In this document: one piece after another, positions 1 through 7,239 of the stretch
Numbering within the stretch: the stretch's first letter is position 1
Layout of the letters: every line of letters starts with the position of its first letter
Translations under genes and position numbers: made by a program
Notes under the pieces: generated by a model
Told to the model about the DNA's origin: nothing
What the model saw: only the letters and a program-made list of their open reading frames with translations
Database searches by the model: none
Origin: Mucilaginibacter sp. SG564
GTDB lineage: Bacteria > Bacteroidota > Bacteroidia > Sphingobacteriales > Sphingobacteriaceae
Reading direction: 5' to 3'
DNA length: 49,273 nucleotides
NCBI RefSeq assembly: GCF_013149275.1
Contig: NZ_JABGNA010000022.1
Span: 1-49,273, forward strand

Positions 1-126
1 ACAAAGTATTTAGTTCTTAACCCCCCCCTGCACCCCCCATTTCAACAATAACAACTAGTACTAAATAGAACTATCTTAAAACCAAAGGTGAGTCGATATG
101 CGTCATACTATCGATACATCACTACA

Positions 127-933
127 TCACACCCTCGATGGCGCTACACCAAACGTTTTCTTAAAAGCATAAGAGAAATGTGAAAGATCCTCAAAGCCCA
201 GTTCCAGGTAAACATCAGATGGGGCTTTGCCTTGTTCCTTGATCTGGTAGTGTGCCTCCTGCAATCTTTTTTGCTGTAACCAGCGGCTTGGGGTGATGTG
301 GAAGATCTTTTCAAAATCGCGCTTAAAAGTGGCCAGGCTACGGCCGGTTAAATACGCAAACCTTTTGAGCTGTACGTTAAAGTGGAAATTTTTATTCATA
401 AAGCCTTCCAGGTCAATTTTACCAGGCTCGCTAAAATCAAACAGCACATCTTTAAGTTCGGGGTTGCCCTGTAGCAATATTAGGATGGCCTCACGCAATT
501 TGATAGCCAGCAGGTTTTTATCCATGGGTAGCTGAATATGTTCATAAGGCTGCAACGAATCCATAAAGCTTTTGTAAAGCGCGTTAGGTTTTAGGACAAC
601 GATGCTATCGCCCTCATATTGCTTTTGCGCCGTATAGCCATATTCCATACTAAAATTGCGGAGCGTTTGCTGGTCCAGGAGCACCGATACCGATTTAAAC
701 TCGCCGCCTGGAGGGGGCTGTTTCAGGAATTTAACCAGCTGGTTGCGCCGACTCAGCCTGAAATCGCCGGGACCGGAGTGATATACTTTATTCGCGTCGG
801 TAAGGGTAAGGTCGCCCGAGATCTGGAAGCTGAAAGCATGCTCCGGGATAAACTGTTCGCCGCCACGGCTCCGGGTATAATAACAGGAGTAATGGATCTC
901 TGATTGCGGACTTAGTTCGTTCTCTTTTAGCAT
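127..933 (-). CDS. AraC family transcriptional regulator
   Basis: DNA-binding regulator of about 268 residues. The C-terminal 90 residues form the double helix-turn-helix typical of AraC/XylS proteins: a first helix pair around RSLATFKRDFEKIF, the linker segment HITPSRWLQQKRLQEA, and a second pair around DVYLELGFEDLSHFSYAFKK. The N-terminal part is a cupin-like sensing domain without a recognisable ligand signature. The open frame extends to a TTG at 942, but the ATG at 933 three codons downstream is the more natural start. It lies 80 bp downstream of the SDR gene on the same strand, so the two may be co-transcribed. In Bacteroidota an AraC gene beside an oxidoreductase often controls it; that link is inference here. 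The ligand is unknown. Confidence 0.9.
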   Translation of the reverse strand: MLKENELSPQSEIHYSCYYTRSRGGEQFIPEHAFSFQISGDLTLTDANKVYHSGPGDFRLSRRNQLVKFLKQPPPGGEFKSVSVLLDQQTLRNFSMEYGYTAQKQYEGDSIVVLKPNALYKSFMDSLQPYEHIQLPMDKNLLAIKLREAILILLQGNPELKDVLFDFSEPGKIDLEGFMNKNFHFNVQLKRFAYLTGRSLATFKRDFEKIFHITPSRWLQQKRLQEAHYQIKEQGKAPSDVYLELGFEDLSHFSYAFKKTFGVAPSRV

Positions 934-1013
934 ATAAATCAAATTTAAAAAATTAAAACAGGATCACCCGCAAATTGCAGATGACCCTGTTGGGGATATC
1001 CTATATCAAATGA

Positions 1014-1901
1014 TTATTTGCCCTTCTTGTTGATGAGATTTTTACCCATTTCTGTTTCCAGGAAATCTTCGGCTTCATGGTGGTCTGTAGAAAGGCTCAC
1101 CGGTAGCCATTTTTCCATTTCGGCAGCACGCTGGCTATCGGCATTTTTTAATAAAGCGATAGCTTCACTGCCCAGTACCAGGTGTGTTGGTGGCTCTGGA
1201 TTGTCAACGAGTTCCACCATTACTTTGGCCGCTTTATCCGGATCGCCTACGGGTACAAATTTACCGCTTTTGAAAAAATTGGTACGGGCTTCTACGGTTG
1301 ATTCATAACCCTCAACCAATGGGGCGTAGGTCATGGAATCGCCTGCCCAGTCGGTACGGAAACCACCTGGTTCCACACAGGTTACATGGATGCCCAGATC
1401 GGCTACCTCTTTGGCCAGCGCTTCGCTGAAACCACCCAGACCAAACTTGGCTGCCTGGTACATGGTTAGTCCGGCATTACCCACGCGCCCGCCAACCGAG
1501 CTGATCTGCAAAATACGGCCCGAGCGTTGCTTACGCATATAAGGCAATACCACACGGGTGATTTCGATAGGAGCATACAGGTTGGTTTCCAGCTGGCTGC
1601 GAACCTGCTCATCCGTAAAAGCTTCGGCAGCGCCAATGATGCCAAAACCGGCATTGTTCACCAGTACGTCGATACGGCCAAAATGGGCGATGGTGCTTTC
1701 AACAGCCTTAACGATCTGTGCTTTGTTGGTTACGTCCAATTGCACCGGAAATAACTGACCGGGATATTGAGCGGCCAGGTCTTTTAATTGTTCGGGTTTG
1801 CGGGCCGTAGCAGCAACTTTATCGCCTTTGGCCAGTACTGCTTCTGTTAGGCTGCGTCCCAATCCGCGGGAGCTACCTGTTATAAACCATATTTTTGTCA
1901 T
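1014..1901 (-). CDS. SDR family NAD(P)-dependent oxidoreductase
   Basis: Cytosolic short-chain dehydrogenase/reductase of 295 residues. The Rossmann nucleotide-binding motif TGSSRGLG is at residues 8-15, the structural NNAG motif at 82-85, and the catalytic residues Ser134, Tyr148 and Lys152 (YQAAK) are all present, so it should be active. An Arg-containing glycine loop and ATARKPEQL at the end of strand 2 fit NADP(H) preference, which is inferred. The C-terminal extension (residues 240-295) is longer than in classical 250-residue SDRs and matches the group often annotated as oxidoreductase/SDR with poorly defined substrates. It precedes the AraC-type gene on the same strand. The substrate cannot be read from the sequence. 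Confidence 0.9.
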   Translation of the reverse strand: MTKIWFITGSSRGLGRSLTEAVLAKGDKVAATARKPEQLKDLAAQYPGQLFPVQLDVTNKAQIVKAVESTIAHFGRIDVLVNNAGFGIIGAAEAFTDEQVRSQLETNLYAPIEITRVVLPYMRKQRSGRILQISSVGGRVGNAGLTMYQAAKFGLGGFSEALAKEVADLGIHVTCVEPGGFRTDWAGDSMTYAPLVEGYESTVEARTNFFKSGKFVPVGDPDKAAKVMVELVDNPEPPTHLVLGSEAIALLKNADSQRAAEMEKWLPVSLSTDHHEAEDFLETEMGKNLINKKGK

Positions 1902-1994
1902 TGTATTTTTTATTTTGTTTGTATAACAAAGGTCGGTAGTATTTGAGGATGCCGCTTTGTTGAAACGCTCAAGTTGCTTTGTTGAAACGTTCAG

Positions 1995-2082
1995 AGCCTC
2001 ACCCCAACCCTCTCCTTTGGAGAGGGGGCTAAAAAAGAAAATTTGGAAAGTCCTCTCCTTTGGAGAGGATTTAGGTGAGGCT
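1995..2082. repeat. Palindromic intergenic repeat (AGCCTCACC family)
   Basis: AGCCTCACC at 1995-2003 pairs with GGTGAGGCT at 2074-2082. Between them are two small hairpins built from CTCTCCTTTGGAGAG. It lies in the 301-bp gap between the SDR start and the glycosidase start. The remainder of the gap (2083-2202) is AT-rich leader DNA in which I see no confident promoter. Confidence 0.75.
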
Positions 2083-2202
2083 TCCCCCGGGTTAATCCTT
2101 TTTTAATATTTTATTAAGTTCCCTTGGTTTATTTGTATCACCAATTAACCTATTATTGTTATTCCAAACCAATTACTAACACCATTCCGCAAATAGACCA
2201 AT

Positions 2203-4362
2203 ATGTATAAAAAGTACTTCGGACAATTAAGCCTTGGCCTGACATCGATTGCGTTGACCTCAACCGCGTTTGCCAAACCCCTTCAACAGGATACCCTGCT
2301 TAACCAATACAACGTAACCTGGGATACGCCCGGACCAACATCGGCACAATCAATGCCCCTGGGTAATGGCGATATCGGCCTTAATGTGTGGGTAGAGAAG
2401 AACGGCGACCTGGTATTCTACATCAGCAAAACGGATGCCTGGGGTGGCGAACTCAAGGAGCAAAAAGATCCCTGGATGCAGCAAGGCGGCGTACTCATGA
2501 AGCTGGGCGCTATCCATGTGTCCGTGAGCCCCAACCCATTGACCAAAAGCACTGCCTTTAAACAGATACTGAAGCTTAAAAACAGCGAGATATTGGTGCA
2601 GGAAGGGGAAGGCAGATCGGCAGTGAAGCTGCGGGTTTGGGTGGATGCTAATCACCCGGTGATCAGGGTGGAGGCGCAGAGCGGCAGCCTGGTAAGTGTG
2701 AACGTAAAGTTGGATAACTGGCGGGCGGGCCAAACCGATACCATACTAAACAATCAGCAAAACCAGATAGCCTGGTATCATCATAATTCGGCAACAACTG
2801 ATCCACACCTGGCTAACCTGACCTTTGGTGCCATAGTAAAAGGTAAAGGACTTGTAAGCAAAGATGCATCAACATTGCAATCCGGCAAAGTGACCTCGCA
2901 GTTGATCTCTATTTATCCTTTAACCGCTGTTGCCGGTAGTGGCGAACAATGGCTGTCGAAATTAAAACAACAGGTAGCCGGGATCGAAAAATTAGGGCTC
3001 GAACAAACCCGCGCTGCGCATCAGCAGTGGTGGCGGCAGTTCTGGAATCGCAGCCATATATTTTTAAATGGCGACGAGCAGGCCAGGCAGGTTACCCAGG
3101 GTTATGTATTGCAGCGTTTTGTTACCGCCTGCGCGGGTCGTGGTACAGGACCTATCAAGTTCAACGGGTCGATATTTGTGGTGGATAATCCTAATTGGAA
3201 ACGCGATGGCAAGGCCGATGTGCAAAATGCCGATTTCAGAGCCTGGGGAGGGCAATACTGGTTCCAGAATACCCGTGCCATGTACTGGCCTCGCCTCATG
3301 GCCGGCGACTTTGACATGATGCTGCCCCTGTTTAATATGTACGCCAAAATATTACCGGCTAACACGGCGCAGGTAAAACAGTTTTACAATCATGGCGGCG
3401 CCTACTTTGCCGAAACCTCGCCGTTTTGGGGTGGCTTGCAATATATGGGCCCGGATGTAAAAGCCAATTATACCGGTCATTATTTTACGCCGATACTGGA
3501 GTTGAGCATGATGATGCTCGACTATTATGAATATACAGGCGACGCTAAATTTGCTAAACAAACCCTGCTGCCGATAGCCACCGCGGGGCTGCAATTTTTT
3601 GATCAGCATTTTGGTCGCGACAGCACAGGTAAACTCCTGCTTGATCCGGACAATGCCATCGAGATGTTCTGGAAGGTGCACAACCCTGCACCGGATATCG
3701 CGGCGCTGCATGCCGTGATTAGCCGGATGCTGCAATTGCCTGCTGCGCTTGTTGATGATAAAACCCGGGCGCAATGGCAAAAGTTATACAGTATACTGCC
3801 GCCGCTGCCGGTAAGCGAGGATAGAAAATTATTGCTGCCTTATACCGGTCCGCAAACGGCCAAATCATTCAACAGCGAAAACCCGGAGCTGTACTCCATC
3901 TATCCGTTCAGGCTGTATGGCATCGGCAAGCCCGACCTGGAACTGGCACGTAATACTTTTGATGCCCGTAAACAACGCGCCAAAGGCTGCTGGGTGCAGG
4001 ACCCTATACAGGCCGCCATGCTGGGTGAGGCCGATGTGGCCAAAGACTATGTTAGCTTCGCGCTTACCCGCAAAGCGCCCGATCTGAAATTCCCCGCTTT
4101 CTGGGCATCGGGCAATGATTATCATCCCGATGAGGATAACGGAGGCAACGGCGAAAACGGTCTGCAACAAATGCTGCTGCAAGCCGATGGCAAAAAAATT
4201 ATCCTGCTACCCGCCTGGCCCGCCGGGTGGAATGCCGATTTTAAGCTGAACGCCCCTTACAATACTACCGTTGAAGGCAAAGTACTGAACGGCAAATTAC
4301 AAAACCTTAAAGTTATCCCGGCCAGCCGCATGGCCGATGTGATAGATATGAGCAAGAAATAA
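2203..4362 (+). CDS. Secreted DUF5703-type glycoside hydrolase (six-hairpin fold)
   Basis: Predicted exported enzyme of 719 residues acting on a polysaccharide or glycoside. Residues 1-25 form a signal peptide ending near TAFAKP. Residues 30 to about 280 look like the DUF5703 N-terminal beta-domain, with the hallmark MPLGNGDIGLNVW followed by YISKTDAWGGE. Residues about 290-640 resemble an (alpha/alpha)6 barrel like the fucosidase/GH95 superfamily, with aromatic-rich stretches (FRAWGGQYWFQNTR, YFAETSPFWGG) and conserved acidic and asparagine residues (DEDNGGNGENGLQQMLLQ). The C-terminal beta-segment contains LLPAWPAGW, typical of these enzymes. The gene is 7 bp from the esterase gene on the same strand, so the two form one operon. 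Exact sugar specificity is unknown; the family assignment rests on motif recognition. Confidence 0.8.
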   Translation: MYKKYFGQLSLGLTSIALTSTAFAKPLQQDTLLNQYNVTWDTPGPTSAQSMPLGNGDIGLNVWVEKNGDLVFYISKTDAWGGELKEQKDPWMQQGGVLMKLGAIHVSVSPNPLTKSTAFKQILKLKNSEILVQEGEGRSAVKLRVWVDANHPVIRVEAQSGSLVSVNVKLDNWRAGQTDTILNNQQNQIAWYHHNSATTDPHLANLTFGAIVKGKGLVSKDASTLQSGKVTSQLISIYPLTAVAGSGEQWLSKLKQQVAGIEKLGLEQTRAAHQQWWRQFWNRSHIFLNGDEQARQVTQGYVLQRFVTACAGRGTGPIKFNGSIFVVDNPNWKRDGKADVQNADFRAWGGQYWFQNTRAMYWPRLMAGDFDMMLPLFNMYAKILPANTAQVKQFYNHGGAYFAETSPFWGGLQYMGPDVKANYTGHYFTPILELSMMMLDYYEYTGDAKFAKQTLLPIATAGLQFFDQHFGRDSTGKLLLDPDNAIEMFWKVHNPAPDIAALHAVISRMLQLPAALVDDKTRAQWQKLYSILPPLPVSEDRKLLLPYTGPQTAKSFNSENPELYSIYPFRLYGIGKPDLELARNTFDARKQRAKGCWVQDPIQAAMLGEADVAKDYVSFALTRKAPDLKFPAFWASGNDYHPDEDNGGNGENGLQQMLLQADGKKIILLPAWPAGWNADFKLNAPYNTTVEGKVLNGKLQNLKVIPASRMADVIDMSKK

Positions 4363-4369
4363 GATCATT

Positions 4370-5755
4370 ATGAAAAACATTCTCATCGTATGCATGGCCT
4401 TATGCCTGGTATTACCGGCAAGGGCTATCACCCGAATTACTTGTATAGGCGCGAGCATTACCCATGGTGCAACCCTGCCCAATCCGGCAACACAGGCGTT
4501 CCCGGCACAGCTGGGAGCTTTGTTAGGTAAGGATTACCAGGTGAGCAATTTTGGTGTGAGCGGCGCTACATTACTAAGCAAAGGTAATTTCCCTTATGTG
4601 AGCACACCGGCCTATCAGCAGGCATTGAAAAGCAACCCGGATATTGTATTTATAGATCTGGGTGGTAATGATGCGAAGGCTATCAATCGCCCGCGCTATA
4701 ATGAATTTGAGGGCGACTACCACACGCTCATCAAATCTTTCCGGGAGCTGCCATCGCACCCGCGCATCATTTTACTGTTGGCTATGCCTTCTTTTGAAAA
4801 GGACAGCACAGGCATTTATGATCCGGTTATTGTAAATCAGGTAAACCCGCACATCAGGCAGGTAGCGTATGACGAAAAACTGGAAGTACTGGATATGCAT
4901 TCGCCGTTGATCAACCATGCGGAGCTGATGCCCGACGGGATTCACCCCAACATACAGGGCTCGGCCATCGCTGCCCAAAAACTGTATGACGCCGTATTGC
5001 TGAAGCCAGATAACGGGTTTGATATTTTTAAAGCCATCAAAGAACCCTATAAAACCGACTCGTTTTACGGCTATCCTTGCGCTACATTTACCCTTGATGG
5101 TCGGGAATGTAAAGTGGTAAAACCCAAGCGGGCGGCCAAGGGCCATCCCTGGATCTGGCGGGCACGCTTCTGGGGCCACGAGCCGCAAACAGATATCGCC
5201 CTGCTGGAACATGGTTTTCATGTGGTATACAGCGACGTAGCCGAACTGCTGGGCAACGACGAAGCCATTACCCGCTGGAATAATTTTTACAAGATCCTGC
5301 ACGATGGCGGTCTGGGCCAGAAAGCGGTACTGGAAGGCATGAGCCGCGGAGGCATTTATATCTATAACTGGGCAGCCGTTAATCCAACAAAGGTAGCTGC
5401 GGTATATGCCGATAACGCCCTGCTCGATCTGCAGTTTTGGTCAGACTCCACTCTACTTAAAAAAGATTTTAACCTCAAACAGGTAAAGGACCTGGCGGCG
5501 CTGAAGGCAAGCCCGATAGATAAAATTTCGCATATAGTAGCCGGGAAATACCCCATGCTGCATCTCTCGGCCGATGAAGACGAGGCCCTTGATCCCTCAA
5601 AAAATACGCTGCTGTTTGAGCAAAAGGTAAAAGCCTTGGGCGGCTCCATCACCGTGATCCACAAACCTGGTTTTAAACACCACCCGCACAGCCTGCCCAA
5701 TCCGCAGCCCATTGTTGATTTTATTTTGAGGGCAACGGGATATACTAATTATTGA
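4370..5755 (+). CDS. Secreted two-domain esterase: SGNH/GDSL hydrolase fused to alpha/beta hydrolase
   Basis: Predicted exported protein of 461 residues with a signal peptide (about 1-19, cleaved after ARA). The first domain, residues 22-212, is an SGNH/GDSL esterase: nucleophile block GASITHG with Ser29, the block II glycine in NFGVSGA, GGND at 98-101 and the Asp189/His192 pair in DGIHPN. The second domain, residues about 230-461, is an alpha/beta hydrolase with nucleophile elbow GMSRG (Ser325), a likely acid in SADEDEALD (near residue 402) and a late histidine in GFKHHPHSL (437-440). Both catalytic centres look complete, suggesting a dual esterase, for example removing acetyl or acyl groups from polysaccharide. 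Co-transcription with the glycosidase 7 bp upstream supports this. The actual ester is unknown. Confidence 0.85.
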   Translation: MKNILIVCMALCLVLPARAITRITCIGASITHGATLPNPATQAFPAQLGALLGKDYQVSNFGVSGATLLSKGNFPYVSTPAYQQALKSNPDIVFIDLGGNDAKAINRPRYNEFEGDYHTLIKSFRELPSHPRIILLLAMPSFEKDSTGIYDPVIVNQVNPHIRQVAYDEKLEVLDMHSPLINHAELMPDGIHPNIQGSAIAAQKLYDAVLLKPDNGFDIFKAIKEPYKTDSFYGYPCATFTLDGRECKVVKPKRAAKGHPWIWRARFWGHEPQTDIALLEHGFHVVYSDVAELLGNDEAITRWNNFYKILHDGGLGQKAVLEGMSRGGIYIYNWAAVNPTKVAAVYADNALLDLQFWSDSTLLKKDFNLKQVKDLAALKASPIDKISHIVAGKYPMLHLSADEDEALDPSKNTLLFEQKVKALGGSITVIHKPGFKHHPHSLPNPQPIVDFILRATGYTNY

Positions 5756-5799
5756 TTTTCCTGTTTGAACTTATTGCTGCAATAAGGATTGAGAAAATC

Positions 5800-6039
5800 A
5801 GAAGGAGCGGGAGACAGCGCGATTCCCTCCCTCGGGAGAGTAGGGAGGGGTTTACACTGCCTTCATCATGAATAAACCCCACTTTCCACAGTCGCTCGGC
5901 CGGAGCCTACAGGTGTTGGGAATACGGAAAAAGAGCGGAGGGCAGTGCGATTCCCCTTTTGAGAGGGGTGTAGGGGTGTGTTCTTCTGCTTCATGAATAC
6001 ACCCCTTCCATCACACAAGCCTACGCCCCCCTCTCAAGG
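5800..6039. repeat. Two tandem diverged copies of an interspersed repeat
   Basis: Two diverged copies follow each other at about 5800-5880 and 5912-6039. Each runs through GAGCGG, a GCGATTCCC block, a G-rich hairpin, a TTCATGAATA-like block and a C-rich return arm. The second copy matches, in reverse orientation, the element at 20778-20907. The block fills much of the 489-bp gap 5756-6244. No coding frame is supported there. Confidence 0.75.
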
Positions 6040-6062
6040 AAACTTGATCGGTATTAGAAGGA

Positions 6063-6196
6063 TGTCATTTCGAACAAGGTACGAGGAGAAACTATCTCTT
6101 GAGCGCAGCGAAAAATCTTATACATCAGATAGGCAAATCTTATAAGATTTCTCTTCGCTCTACTACACGCTCCTACCCCTGCTCATCGAAATGACA
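6063..6196. repeat. Palindromic intergenic repeat (TGTCATTTCGA family)
   Basis: TGTCATTTCGA at 6063-6073 is the exact inverse of TCGAAATGACA at 6186-6196. Inner arms include AAAATCTTAT near 6112 and ATAAGATTTCTC near 6132. The whole 134 bp could fold into a long imperfect hairpin. It belongs to a different sequence family from the repeats on either side. Confidence 0.75.
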
Positions 6197-6244
6197 CTTT
6201 TTTTTAGGGACTGCACCACAAGGGTAAATTAAATACCTATTTTA

Positions 6245-6715
6245 TTACGCCCTTACCTTATACTGACCGGGTTGGTAAGCGCCAACCGGTGCCGGGAACG
6301 CGATGTTCAGCCGGTTATAGCTATTAATAGTGATCACGGCTATAGTCAGGTCGATGAGTTCCTGTTCGGTAAATTGGCTGCTGGCATGACGGTAGATCTC
6401 GTCGGACACTGGGCCATCGGTAACTTTGGTCAAGGCTTCGGCCCAGGCCAGCGCAGCACGTTCGCGTTCGGTGTAAAAAGGAGCCTCGCGCCAGGCGCTC
6501 AGCAGGTACAGGCGTTGTTCGGTTTCGCCTTCGGCACGCAAGTCTTTGGAGTGCATATCCAAACAAAAGGCGCATCCGTTGATTTGTGATACGCGGAATT
6601 CAATTAAATGTAAAAGTGATTCTTCAACCGGCGATTTAGACAGGTAGATAGCCAAACCATATATAGCTTTCATCGCTTCCGGGCCTTTTTGATGTACATT
6701 AAGTCGTTGTTCCAT
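6245..6715 (-). CDS. Carboxymuconolactone decarboxylase / AhpD-like protein
   Basis: Protein of 156 residues from the AhpD/CMD helical superfamily. The redox centre CAFCLDMHSKD places Cys48, Cys51 and His55 exactly as in alkylhydroperoxidase AhpD-type proteins, so thiol peroxidase or disulfide reductase activity is plausible. Downstream helices (ALAWAEALTKVTDGPVSDEIY, FTEQELIDLTIAVITINSYNRLNI) match the usual CMD pattern. There is no signal peptide, so it acts in the cytosol. It stands alone between repeat-rich gaps with no co-directional partner close by. Proteins of this length are usually annotated carboxymuconolactone decarboxylase family; true decarboxylase activity is not implied. Confidence 0.9.
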   Translation of the reverse strand: MEQRLNVHQKGPEAMKAIYGLAIYLSKSPVEESLLHLIEFRVSQINGCAFCLDMHSKDLRAEGETEQRLYLLSAWREAPFYTERERAALAWAEALTKVTDGPVSDEIYRHASSQFTEQELIDLTIAVITINSYNRLNIAFPAPVGAYQPGQYKVRA

Positions 6716-6851
6716 TTTTTTGATCTTTAATGAGTATGAATAATTAATTTATACTCCAATGATGAATGAGATCAGAGAAACTGGACATGATTGATAAAAA
6801 AATTTCACTTTTATTTTTTAGGGTTGTATATGGAATAATAACTTATGAAAA

Positions 6852-7226
6852 GACAGACGTACCAAAAGGTTTGTCAGTCTGAGCTTGTCGAAGACTCGGG
6901 CGTAAAGGCCTGTTCACCATGACACCCCATTTTATCCTTGGGCCTTTTCATTAAATCGCCCCCGCAGTCGCTCGGCTCCTGCCGAGTGACGATTATCCGC
7001 AGGCCTCTGGCCTGCGAATTCAAACATCACCATTCTTGTTTTTTACAGCGGCCGGAGGCCGGGTAATAGTGGTCACTCGGCAGGAGCCGAGCGACTGCGG
7101 GGTAAAGACAGGTGCGCCAAGAAGGGGCCTGTCAGTCTGAGCTTGTCGAAGACTCGCGCGCAGAGGCCTGTCCACCATGGTTCGACGGAGCTCACCATAA
7201 TACCTTTTTTTATCCTTGGGCTTTCC
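6852..7226. repeat. Composite repeat: about 100-bp direct repeats flanking a perfect 30-bp inverted repeat
   Basis: GTCAGTCTGAGCTTGTCGAA occurs at 6873-6892 and again at 7131-7150, within longer diverged direct repeats (about 6852-6950 and 7107-7226) that both end in TATCCTTGGGC. Between them, 6961-6990 is the perfect 30-bp reverse complement of 7072-7101. The interior holds a further hairpin, GCAGGCCTCTGGCCTGC (6999-7015). It fills most of the 524-bp gap 6716-7239. The segment 6716-6850 is AT-rich with nothing else recognised. Confidence 0.8.
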
Positions 7227-7239
7227 CGCTAAAATACGA

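Noticed and set aside
1..126. Gene or regulatory element at the left edge
   Set aside because: The segment contains C-rich and AT-rich stretches but no supported frame or terminator for the AraC-type gene.
3352..3780. Long antisense ORFs inside the glycosidase gene (also 2350-2733 and 3865-4182)
   Set aside because: They lie antisense to a clearly recognisable protein and have no domain features; they are shadows of the real gene.
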